Source of the DNA: Apiotrichum sp. Y4204
Taxonomy: Eukaryota > Basidiomycota > Tremellomycetes > Trichosporonales > Trichosporonaceae
Reading direction: 5' to 3'
NCBI GenBank assembly: GCA_025531455.1
Contig: JAMYHL010000006.1
Location: 558,001 to 622,000, forward strand
Length of the DNA: 64,000 nucleotides
The notes under the pieces are model-generated. The model saw only the letters and a list, made by a program, of their open reading frames with translations, was not told the DNA's origin and made no database searches. Both the position numbers and the translations under genes were made by a program. Of this stretch, positions 22,324 to 34,044 are shown piece after piece (within the stretch, counting starts at the first letter, position 1; each line of letters begins with the position of its first letter).

Positions 22324-23388
22324 TTCGGACTAAAAAGTCCAGATTACTTGAGGTGTTTTTGTTCCAAGCAGATCAATCCGAAGACGAACCACAGGGGAGA
22401 TTGGCCCCAATATGTGTTATATCAAGAATACTATCACAAGTCGGCATCCTGAGAGGACCGCATCGTCAAACATCGTATATTGCTCTTTTTTAGTTTTTGA
22501 GATTTCGTTGTAGTCCTTGCATGCAGTACGATTTTGACGACATTTGTGGAAGAGGAAGGTCCGGTGGTGGCAATGTGGCACTTGCCATCGCGTTACACCA
22601 CGCGCATGCCAAGAGGTAAATGATCCTGTAAAGGTGAACAAAGTAGTGCCCGGCCCCTCTAGTGCACAACGCTTGCGTTGAATAATAGAAAGGCATGGCG
22701 GAGAAGAGAGCAGGGTGGACAATTGAGATTGAACACCCGCGCAGCAAGACACGAAAGGGCGGCAAGAAGAACAAACAAAAAGACGCAAAAATCATCCACC
22801 TGGAACAACGTCTATAAGCTGTGCTCGAGCAGAGCAATATATGTACAAAAAAGGCTACACCAATATACTGTGCAAGCTGAGGCAGGACGGCGTCTTTCCT
22901 CCTTCATCTCAAGAAGAACAAAACTGTTTCATCGAGGGCAGTCTTTGAGGAAGGTTGAAAAAATATGTCGCAGAGGTGTCCCACAGCGGCCAATTGTCAT
23001 CAAACACTCATTCATTTATAAAGTACTCTTGCATTGTTTTTGCACTTCTTGCTTGAGCAGGTGGCAACAAAAGAGGTTGCATGCTGTCAGATTGTCTAAA
23101 GGCTGCATTAGCGCGATGATGATCAGAGAGATGATGAGTCTTGGGGGTCTCATTGCCTAAAGATATGTCTGACCTGGGGGCGCCCGGAGAAAAGGAAAAG
23201 AAATCGCGAAAAATAATTCCAGGCTCATCACTCCAACTCCTCCTGGCTGTGGTGTTGAAGTTCAGCAACGAACGACAATAACATCACCGGGGCTGGGTCC
23301 ATCGACAACAACATCAGCACCAACACCACCCACCTACCACCACCGACTCCCCCTCTCCCTCCCCTTATCCTCACCCCGCATCGCAACC
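22324..23388. other. Intergenic, unknown gene to NUP188
   Basis: A little over 1 kb, A/T-richer than the genes around it. TGGCAC and TGCCAT words lie near 22572-22585. The 130 bases before 23389 are C/A-rich as in other promoters here. No gene was recognised on either strand. Confidence 0.45.
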
Positions 23389-26300
23389 ATGGTGCTGCCT
23401 CAGGACAAGGGGGATGCCTTGCAGGCGGAAGACTATCTATGGTGAGCGGGGTCGAATGCCTCCAAGCTGACTTCAGGCCGTTGACAACGCTGCGGGACAC
23501 GCTGCTCCGCCCGCAGAGCGAGTCACTCATTCCGGAAGACAAGGTCGTTGCGCTGCTCAAGCATAATCTTCCGTTACTGAAGAAGCCGTGGGAGCCGTTC
23601 GGGCCGGCATCATCGGCCTCGCGCACGGCTCTGAAGGGCAACAGCGTCACACTGCCGGGGACATCAGCCAAGATGGAGGTCGACAAGGCGTCGCGCTCCA
23701 TCTCTCTGCGACTGTCTGACGCGACGGGTGTGGACGAGCTCACGGCGTTCCAGCTGTGGAAGTCGTACGCCTCCCACTCGATCGAGGACGTCACTCCCAA
23801 CGCGGGTCAGAGCCACGAGGATGCCGTACTTGAGCAGCTCCTCCTGTGGTACGAGCTCGAGCTGCTCGCCGCGCCGCAGATTGTGATGGCGCTCTTTGTT
23901 CCTGGCTCTGACCCGCATATGTGGCATGGCCTCGCGGCAAAGTTCCAGGACGACATTCTCGGCGACCAAGCATCGTACATCGAGGGCCTGTTCCGTGCAT
24001 TCTCGTCTCTTGCGCAGAAGCCCGTGCCGGCGGAGAAACTTACACGCGGATTGTTCTGGTGAGTGACTGAAAGACTGCATGTAATGGACGGGAATATGTT
24101 AATCTGGATTACTGACTGATCTACAGGGCGCGTCTTCAGTTGCGGCAACAGGAAACTATTCTTGACCTTCTCTTCCTCATTCTTTATCAGTTCGCAACTC
24201 GCCCGGCAGCTGTCTCCGAAGGACTCATCAAGGGCACCGTTTTGTCGGCATTTGGAACAGCTCAGGCGAATGGGGAGATTTGGGAGGCGGACATCGAAAG
24301 CCAACGTCTACAGCTGCGTATTCGTGACTTGTTGCTCGTGATTGCGGTCGAGGCTATGTGCCTGGCTCAGATTGTCTCCCCAGAAGCCGAGGGCGACACT
24401 GGCGACTCGTTTGGCGCGACTCTCCTTCATTCCCGCGATCGCATACACGCCGTGCATCAGTTCATCATGGAGCAGAGCGAGGACCTCGACGGCCCCGTCG
24501 AGGACGAGATGGTTTTCCCCGCATGGCCCTTGCCGGTTCTGTGCCTTGCTTGGGCGGTCGTTCTCCGCAGCCTGCCGCCGAATCTGCAGCCGCCAAGCGG
24601 GGACTACTTCAACCTCGACACAACAGACATGGACACCGACGAACACGTCGTGTATCTCGGCGCCGCATCCCGCGCTCTCCGCCTCAGCTCCGGCCTCTTC
24701 CCCTGGCTCGAGGCTGTCTTGGGGGGCCCGCTCTTCCAGGCATCCAAGGACGCGTTCAGCGGCGATCTTGCCGTTGACATGGCAGCTCTCCGAAGGAGCC
24801 CAATTAAGGGTGAGCTCCTTGTATATGACCCCACTGACGACAGATCTCCTTATTGGACTCTCCGAGCTGATCCACATGAACAGCATACCCGACCGAGATG
24901 GTCTTTACCGTGCATGGGAGTTGTTGTTTGGAGGTGTGAGTCGAAGGCTAATCGAACATCAACTGACAGTCAGGGACCGTACCAGGCATCAACATCCCTT
25001 TCCGCCAACTATTGGGGTGTGGACTTTATGTACGATGACCGTCGCGCAATTCTCGACCAAAGCCGTTTTCCGCGAGAATCGACCCACCTGCCTCGCGTCC
25101 TTTCCGCATTGACAGGCCTGAGCACAGACGAGGAGATCGACATCTCATTAATTGGCAGCGACACATTGCTGGACGTGTTCGAGTACTTCTCCAACCTTCC
25201 GTATGCGACGGTCCTCGCACCCCCGATGACATTCATGGGTGCAGGTCAGGAGAACGGCCAACGCATGGTTGAGGCGATCATGGACCTTGAGCTTCCCGGC
25301 GGTACCATCATCCCCCGTCGTACACGAGGCGTGCTGATATCTAGTGATGACGACGAGCTTACAGTCGTTTCTTGGCGGCTGCGCCAGCCTGGATGGCCGC
25401 TTCTCGTCGAGATCCTCCGTGGAGCAGCCGGCCTCCCGGCGGCCAAGGCGACACAACCCAGCGCCAGGCGCCTGACACTCGCTGACCTCGGTGTCCAGGG
25501 CGACTTGCCACAGATCCTGTCCGCAGGCTTGAAGTTTCTCCGCTGCGTGCTCCGCTCACCTGACGTTGCCAACCGCTACATCGCCGAGGTCCGGTCTCCT
25601 GGTGATTCTTTCAACGGCCACTCGCTCCTTGAACTGGCGCTGAATGTCGCCTCAAACCGCTCCGATATCATTGCGGCGCAGCACGCCATTGAGATCCTGC
25701 AGAGCTTGCTCCTCACTGGCTCGCCCGAGATATGGCAGGCGTTCCGCTCGGCAGGCTTCTTTGACTCCCACTCTCGTCGCCACGGTTCGGTGGCAGGCCT
25801 CATTCAGAGCGATGCCATGCGGGGCCAGCACGGTCTGACTGTTGCCCTGTTACGTCTTGTGCGGTCCGTGGCCTCGGCAAATGCTGGTGACCCCCTTGTC
25901 GTCCGCTCGGCCATAAGGTTGATACACACCGAGGTGTGGGCTCAGTTCTCGGGCTGGCGCTACCGCGATGTCTCGGAGCGGTACGAGATTGCCGCGCTGT
26001 TGGCCAGCATCTTCGACACTGTTCTCCGCCACCCCCTCGGCGAGGACGGAAAGTCCCCTTCACCGGCCGCCGCGTTCCTCATCGAGGCGTTCATCACCTC
26101 TGCCTCGCTGTTGACATACAAGCCCCTCGTGGATGTGTTCACCCAGACTGTCCACCAGGCCACCAAGCTGGTTCAGAACCGCAGGTGGACGGACGCAGTG
26201 GCTGTATTCAACACGTTTGACCACGCCGCGTCGTTGCTGGCCACGCTCGTTCGCCTCGCCCCATCACTCAGTGTCACCACCTCGGCACTCCCGTATAGCG

Positions 26301-29092
26301 TGTTTGCGTCGACTGTCGTGCTCGCCAACGGAGAGAAGATACAGCTTGTCGACGCCCTCTTCGACCTCATCTCCCAGCCATCTCTCCAGGCCACGTCGCT
26401 CCGCCTGGTCATTCGCCTTCTCAAGGTCTATCTCGAGACCAGCTCGCGCGACGATGCCTCGCGTCCTTCCCTGGCGGGTATGCTGCGGCAGGCCGAGAAG
26501 ACGTGTGAGCGTGTCGCCGATGTGGCGTATAACTCGGCACTGAATGATGTCAAGCCCGACGCGTGGGCGCTGTTGTCGATTATCATCGCCACCCAACCCG
26601 GATGCGCGTTCTTCTGCTTTGGAACTACTAAGAAGGACAACGCTACGGAGAAGGACGCGGAGAAGGAAAAGGAGAAGGAGAACAAGGTCACGGGTCCTCT
26701 GCGTATGGCGGTCGATGAGGTCATCGCATGGTCGGCGTTGATGCGTGACGGGCCTCGCGCTCTGGCTGCCATTCTCGCATACTGCCAGGCAGTGATTGAA
26801 GCTCCGTCCGCAGCCACCAGTGTCGCAGCACTCCGCACCGATGCCGACTTCTGGAAGGCCATCAACGACATTTCGACAAAACACGTGCCCCTTCCGTCTA
26901 GCTTCTCAGACCGCATTGCCGTCGAGGTGCAGAATTACAGCTACAGGGTCCAGGCCAAGGCGAACGCTACAGCCCTTCTCGCGTCTGAACTCTCGCTTGT
27001 GCTTGATCAGGACGGGCCCGAGACCAAGGCCCAGAGCCTTGCGTTGAGCCTGTTCCGCAATGGCAGCATCCTCCAGGACACAGCTATTGCTGCGGTTCAC
27101 ACGTCATGCGACCCCGAGCTCCACGCGAATGAGGATGAGGCGCTGCGCACCAACGACGTTCAGATCATCCGTGAGCGCACAATCTGCCTCCCCAGCGAAC
27201 GCGACTATGGTATCGACTACCTCTACGACGGCAAGCCGATCATTTTCAACGACCCAGAGCTCCAGATGTCGGTTACGCGGTCGCTCGCCATCCTGAACAT
27301 GAATTGGTCGCAGCTCGATGCCGATATTGCATTCACAAAGGCGTGGCGGGCCCTTGCCGAGGTGACGGCCAACTGGACTGTGGGCGACGACTTTGCTGCC
27401 AAGGCCACGCTTCGCGCAGCCGGTGCGGTTGCTGCGACGCTGGCACAGGAGGACCGTGGGGGCGACGTCATGCTGGCGATCCAGACAGAACGCCTTGGCA
27501 TTCTGTCCACCCTTCTAGAAACCGCACTCGACCCGGAGATTGAGGTCGCCGACCCCAAGCTTGTCAAGGAACTGGCGGTAAATGTCCGCAAGATTGTCGA
27601 GTCGTCGCTGTTCTCCCCAATTCTCTCGTTGCGTCATAAGGATTTGCCGCCCATCCACCGCCCCGTCCTGCGTATACTTCTGCGACTCTCACAGGCCAAG
27701 GCAGGCAGTGCCGACGATGAGGTGCGTGAGGTGCTTTTCGAAGCTGGCGCGAGCTTTGCCCTCGAGGCCGCGGACGTCGTCCTCGACACGATCGTTACCG
27801 AGACGAATGCCGCGCTGGAGCAGGATCTCGGACTCGTCGTTGCGTTGCTGTGCGAGATGAGTCGCGTGACACCCTCGGCTTCCTCCTTCCTCGAGAAGCT
27901 TCAGCAGGTCAACCTCATACCCCGTAGTCTCGAACTTATTGTCCGCACCCGGCCAGTGAACGACGTTCTTCCCGCCCACTTCCACACCATCCTGCTTCTC
28001 CATCTCGCCATAGCCTCGTGGGGCCCAACAGCCGAGAAACTCGCAGTGTCTGGCGTCCTCCCAGCGTACTCTGACAACGTGATTGCTGTTGCTGCTGAGC
28101 AAGCACATATCGACGGCGACAACGAGAGCTTCCACCAGGCATGGTGCAGCATGCTCATGGTTGTCCAGGCGCTCCTTTCGACATTGCCGAACACGACGTC
28201 GTACGCTCGCTCCGATGTTGTACCATTCGTCCGTGTGGTGCTCCCCCAGCTCCTTCGCACCGTGGCCTGGGACGGCGAGACTCCCCTGTCTTCTCGGGCG
28301 CTCGAGGAGCTGGAGCTTTCTGTTGACGTCTTCTATGGCCTCTCCGCTGCACTTGGCAGTGGGAGTGGCAGCTCGGCATTACTTAACGACTACTCCTTCC
28401 CCGCCATGGACCTCCTCCGTGGTGTCCGTTTTGCGCTGTCGCACCCGCACCGCTTTTGTGGGCTCCTCGTCCCGAGCACAGAGGAGGAGCAGGCAGCTCT
28501 TGAGAAGGAGCTCGAAATCGTGGAGAATCAAAAGGACGACGTAAACCTCGTCGACATCAAGCTCCCGACCATTGCGTCGCGCACCGAGACGCTACTTTCA
28601 GTCGCGCGCACGGTGCTCGTCACCCTTGTATGCTTCACGCAGGCTTGGGAGATGCTCGATGGCGAGGCACCACCCCTCGAGGCATACCTCTTGCCATACG
28701 ACGACGAGCACTCGCTTTCGGCGTCCTCGGACCCCGTCGGCGTCATCAACGACCTGTATCTCCTCCTCACCTCGATGCTCTCCAAGCTCTCCGGCGCGTC
28801 CAAGGCCGCAACACGACAGGCCACCGAAGCAGCGGCGCTTCTTTCCGTCACACAGTTGCTCGTCCGGCGTGCACTGCACCCTGACCCGGAAGAGCAGGCG
28901 GCCGACGATTCGATGGACGTCGACCTCGGCGCCAGCCGCAGCCGCCGGCGCATGTCGGTGGGCAAGACGGACCGCGCGACCGAGATTCGCCACCAGCTCG
29001 AAGGCGATGTGCGCGGCATGCTTCCCCCGACCAGCGACAACAAGGTGCTCGAGGTGCTGCGCGGCGTGGCCGTCTCCCGGTTCCCGGAGTAG
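23389..29092 (+). CDS. NUP188: Nucleoporin Nup188 (inner-ring scaffold)
   Basis: Scaffold of the nuclear pore inner ring, partner of Nic96 in other fungi. Six exons: 23389-23441, 23477-24058, 24127-24809, 24844-24933, 24974-25016, 25063-29092, giving 1826 residues. The intron 24810-24843 and those at 24934-24973 and 25017-25062 are invisible as stops in one frame. They were needed to restore LLIGLSELIHMNSIPDRDGLYRAWELLFGG and TVPGINIPFRQLLG. The protein is almost entirely alpha-helical repeat by appearance, with a small beta-rich insert near GTIIPRRTRGVLISSDDDELTVVSW matching the SH3-like element of Nup188. Nup192/Nup205 is the alternative; the SH3-like insert and the size favour Nup188. Converges on KRE6. 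Confidence 0.85.
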
Positions 29093-29553
29093 ACTGGCTA
29101 CAGAAAACAAAACAGCGCGCACGGCTACGGACCGTACGCGACACCGAGCGACGCAAGCCGCTCGGTTGTATACCTGCATTTTCCACATACCACACACATA
29201 GTTTTTTGGCGAACAAGTAGAGCCAGCCCATCGCAGTAGAAACCAACAGCTACCCGAAAGTTCCGTACACTGCTTGTACCGATGCAAGGGACAATAAGAA
29301 TACATGATAGTGCATGACATGGTATCTACAAAGAGTGCAGGGCACGGAGTGCAAGGAGCGTGAATGTGAATGGGATTGCAAGCCGCTCGGCGGTGCAGCG
29401 CGACGCCGAGAGACACGCCATGAAAGTCTCAATCGGTGAGACACCCAAATTCCGGAGTAGTCAGATTCTATGTATTGGTAGTGTCCCGGAGATCCAGCGT
29501 TGAAATGAAGCGTCCATGTGTAGTGGGATGTGGAACGAGATAGAGGTGTGATT
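29093..29553. other. Convergent 3' flank, NUP188 / KRE6
   Basis: Contains only short frames with no motif. It presumably holds both polyadenylation regions; no clear signal could be fixed. Confidence 0.4.
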
Positions 29554-32500
29554 TTATGGCATGCAGCTGTCGATTAGCCGGTTTTTGGGCCAGTGGGTGT
29601 CCGGGATGTTCTCCATGAGCTGGTCGTACGTAGTCTGAGTGTGAGCGTGAATTTCTGGTGGGATTGGTTGCGGCCTACTCACGATGTTGGGGTTGTTGTA
29701 CGCGACCTCCATCTGCTTGATGTAAGCGGCAGTGGGGAAGTCAGGCGGGTCGCAGCCAATGTTCTTCTTCTTCGGGTCCTGGTAGACGCGGATGTAGTCG
29801 ACCATCATCTTGACGGGCCACATCCTGTCCAGTCCTGCCCAGCTGCGCGCGTCAGTTATACATCCCCGACGTGACGCCTTATCTCGGTGGGACTCACTTG
29901 ATGTCACCAAAGTTGGTCGATATACCCAGGTTGATGATGATGTACATTGGCTCCTGAGGAATCGGGCGCGTACCGATACCGCCCATCTGGTTGGGCTGCA
30001 TGGCGGGTGCACGGATCGTCCATGCCTTTGCGCCGTCCGACATCCAGGTAATGTATCCGTCATCGCCGGAGTGGTCGTACTCAAAGCCATAAGTCTGGAA
30101 GCACCCGCCCTCGTGGTCGTAACACTCCTGGTCGGTAGTGACCAGCACCGATGTCGCCTGCTGGTACACACTTCCCTGGTAGTCGTTGAGGAAGGAGAGA
30201 GAGTCGTTGTAGATCGTGTATGTCTCGCTGGTGTTCACCCAGTGATACCCTGGATTGAACGGCGCCCACTGTGCCGACATGGACACACGGCCCTGGTACG
30301 TCTCCCCATCCATCTTGTCGTCTACCACCGCCTCGAAGATGTCGATTTCGGGCGCACCACGGCCGACAAAGGTGCCATCGGGATGTTTGGGACCGGGGTG
30401 CATAGCAGCCGACTCGGCACATGTGCACCGGCTGAGGCGCTGGCCTGGGAGGTAGCTGAAGGCGCCGTCCTTCCATTTGTCGCCCATGTTCTTGGGGAAC
30501 TTGGGCTGGCCGTTGAGCGTCTGGTTCTTGAGCGTGCCGACGTCACAGCTGTCGTACGTGTAAGGCCACATGCCGTCCAGCGTGCCACCGTAGCCTGCGC
30601 GGCCAAGGTTGCCCAGCGTCCAAATAGCAGGCCACAGACCCCAAATGTCGTTCGAACCGGGAAGAACGACTCGCGTCTCGATATAGCCACCAGTGAAGCA
30701 AAAGCGGTTCCAGGTAGTCATGAGACCTCCGGTGAACTGGAGACCGTTCTTCTCCTCGTTGGTGAGTGTCACCTCCAGGTAGCCGTCCTTTGTGATCAAC
30801 ATTTTGGGGTCGTACCATTCCAGGTTGTTTGTGCTCCAGTAGTGGTAGTCCTCGGCTTGCCAGTACGGGTCGTCACCGGGGTAGAATGTGCGTCCGGGAT
30901 TGTTGAACTCGTCCGAGAAAACGAGCTCCCACTCTTCGCCCGTTTCCAACGACTTGTGGAAAAAGGCCTCTGGTGGGGTATCCCGGTCGATCAACTGGAA
31001 GGGTCCGACATCCGGGAGCTGGCCGGAGGCGTTGATGCCACCGAGGTTGAAGCCGCCAAAGTTGCCGGCCTGCTTGGAAAGTGTTTCGGTGAGGATGGGG
31101 TAGCCGGCGAACAAAACAACCAAGACGAGGACCAGCACGGCGACGCACCCAACATTTGTGAAGCCACGCACGGTGCACAGGGACCCCCAAATGCTGGTCT
31201 GCTTCGACTGTACCTCGGGGTTGTGGAAGTCGTCATCATCCTCGGGTCCGAGATTTGCCCACGCCTGGGGGTCGTCGAGCTGTTAGAATGTTAGCAATAG
31301 TCGTAGGTGAGGAGGGTTGCAAGTACGCCATAATGCATGGCGTGCGGTGTATTGCGCCGTGGGAGTCTCAAAGTGGCCCAAACCACGATGTCATTGAATT
31401 GATCATATGCCAAGGGTTCAACAAGGGGCGCCACAAAAAAAGCGCCATGCACGTCATGTGCACAAGCATTGCGGATCAAATACCCCGGACTTGAGAAAGC
31501 CCCGTTCTCTCATTCCAGAATGGCGCTCCCGATCGGAACGGCCATCGCACAGACAGACGGATGTCCGCCCATCGCATAGCGAACATGAAAAAAGAACAGA
31601 GCGACTCACCATGCTGACCAGCTGCCGGCGGCCCTTTGCATTGAGCCCAAAGTCGGTGTAGACGTGATCGCCAGTAGATGAGAACTCGTCGTTGCCCTCC
31701 ATCGAGCCACACAGGCTGGCTTGGGGTTTCGGCTCTCCTCCCTCATAGTAGACGGCGGGCATGGCGACGCCGTAGGCGGAAAAGTGCGAGTCGTTTGAAC
31801 CGTCGTCCTGGTACTTTTCGTTGTAGAGCTCGTAGCGATCGTGCTTTTCGAACCTGTCAATGTACGAGGGTGGCAGTTCGTCTTCGTTGACAGTGCTGAT
31901 GTTGGAATGCCTTATGGTCTCTAGACGATCGCGGGGGATGCCCCTGGGGGTGATGATGACGGGAGAGCAGTCAGCGGAGGAGACGGCGCTGAAGGGGCCA
32001 GTGTCGGTTTCGAGTGGGACTGGGTAGCGGGATAGGTCGTCTTCGGCGATGGAGCCTGGTCGTGGGGAGTTGGGACCGACGGCGGTGGGGGATGAAGATA
32101 GAGTAGATGCAACGCTGCCTGTGTTTTTGATCGGGTACCCACGCTTATCGAAGCGAGGAACATTGATTCTAGTACTGGGTGGCGGGGTCGCGATCTTCGG
32201 TGAGGCACCCCGTGTTGTGGGAGGAGTACCTAGATCGGACTCGGATACACTGGTACCAGTAGCAGCAGCAAGGGCAGCAGCGGCGGCCGCAGCACGAGAT
32301 GATAGGGGGATGTGATGATGGTCTCTGGGCGCAGGGCTAGATGCGAGGCGCTGTGCGTGTTGGGGGGTATGGTATGACGAAGGAGGAGTGCCCAGAGGTG
32401 ACGATGTCAATGATACGGGATCTGGCAATGTGCCTCCGGGGGATGAAGCTTCGTGGGAAGAACCTTGGAAACGGCTATTATTATTATTGTCATGTAATGA

Positions 32501-33031
32501 TGGGGAGCCGGTCGGAGGCACAGGGGCGCGGCGGTGAGGGGCCCAATCGCTGTTGTATGTATAGTTGCTGCTAGATTCATCGCACGCCGAGCCAGTCGAG
32601 AGGCCTGGCTCGCCGAAGGCCGCGGCAACTGGCAGGGAGGGGACGGGGGGCACTGGAGGGACTTGGTCGGGTGGCTGGGTGTTTCCAGTCAGGCGGTCAA
32701 AGGCGTCCTGTGACGTGCCGCCAAGATGCTGAGCATTCATCGGTGACGAAATACGGCGGGATGAAGAGGAAGACCTGCCCAATAAATTGGATAGCTTGCG
32801 TGTGGCCATGGTAGTCGCAGAGGGAGATGTCGATGTCGATGTCGCCCATCGGGCCGATATAGGAAGGCGGACTGCGTTGGATGCATGGTCATCCTCGGCA
32901 TCGTCGCTGCCGTGCCCCGTGAATGCATACGGCTGCGGCGGGAGGGCCTTGTCTTGAGACTCCTGTTGGCCGGTCCGCCTCTTCCAGGTGCCAAGCAACT
33001 GCCTCGCACCGTTCCCCGACTCTGCCATCAT
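29554..33031 (-). CDS. KRE6: Beta-1,6-glucan synthesis protein Kre6/Skn1 (GH16 family)
   Basis: Type II membrane protein needed for cell-wall beta-1,6-glucan, with a lumenal glycoside-hydrolase-16 domain. Four exons in transcript order: 31610-33031, 29898-31279, 29683-29842, 29554-29634, giving 1014 residues. Residues 1-505 are a Ser/Pro-rich cytosolic tail. The membrane anchor is at about 516-537 (GCVAVLVLVLVVLFAGY). The lumenal domain follows with WELVFSDEFN, GLWPAIWTLGN and the GH16 catalytic motif EIDIFE (E785, D787, E790). Cysteines and the C-terminal PVKMMVDYIRVYQDP segment fit Kre6/Skn1. Family members beyond KRE6 itself (SKN1, KRE6-like paralogues) cannot be told apart by reading. The cytosolic tail is longer than in budding yeast. 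Confidence 0.93.
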
Positions 33032-34014
33032 GCACGCTCTATCTTAGACGCAATGGAACACTAGGGTGTGAATGAAGAGTTCTTTTGTGGCGGGCCGAAA
33101 GGGTTCGGTTGGTGTTGCAAAGCTCAAAGCTCAAACAAGGTGGCGTGGTGTGCGTGTGGGGGAGGTCGCTATGCACGCTACGCGAGAAGATTGATAGTCT
33201 CGGCCCGGGGTTTGAGTGGTAGCTGCGCCTGGTCGATTGCGGTTAAGCTCGGGCGGGGGAGGGGGCGAGTTGCGTCTATTGTGTACCAAGCCCTGCTTGG
33301 CTTGGAGTTGCCGAGAGATTGCGAGAAAGGGGTGGTGATGTGGTGGTGATGATTATTTCGACAGAGCGGTGATGGGGATGTGCCACAAGCGAAGCCGCAC
33401 CCACAGGCAGAGCTGCTGGGTAGTCGCTAATGTGCAGAGTTGCCGTGCGCCCGTCCGGGAACGGTTGGGTTCACGACTTGTTGTTGCGTGCGAGGGGCGG
33501 TAGTTTGCCTAGCTTGGCACTGTGCACTACTGTTCTGGACAGAGAACTGCGAGTGCGCTCGAAATCTGGCGATTGTGGGCGCGATTGCGTAGTGAGACAG
33601 TGACTGTCGCAGATGGGTGGCCGGTGCGTCGCGAGAAACGGGTAGGAGATGTGCGTCGTCTGGCGGGGGGGATACGGGGCTGGGAACACGGTGGGTGATG
33701 ATAGCAACGGTGATGATATGAGAGAAGTCGAGAAATTGTCAAGACCAAGCGATGAGGAATGGCCGTCGTTAGGTCGGAGTGCTCTCTGAACAGCTCTGGA
33801 ACTCTGACCGCGGTACGCCACTCCGCTCCGCTCCATGGCGGCATAACGGATCAACTGCATCTGGACTGGCCGCCGCGGTAGCAGGCGGTACGGCGGCGGT
33901 ATGGACGGGGGTGGCTACGGCTGATGGCATGGGGTTACGGGCAGGGCGGGGGTGAAGCTAGATCTCGGTTGGACCGGCGGAGGTGACTCGCCTGGACTTT
34001 GTTGGTACAGAGTT

Positions 34015-34044
34015 AATGCAGAGCGCGGCAATGCAGAGCGCGGC
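34015..34044. repeat. 15-base tandem repeat, two copies
   Basis: AATGCAGAGCGCGGC occurs twice in direct succession, at 34015-34029 and 34030-34044, in non-coding DNA upstream of KRE6. Confidence 0.9.
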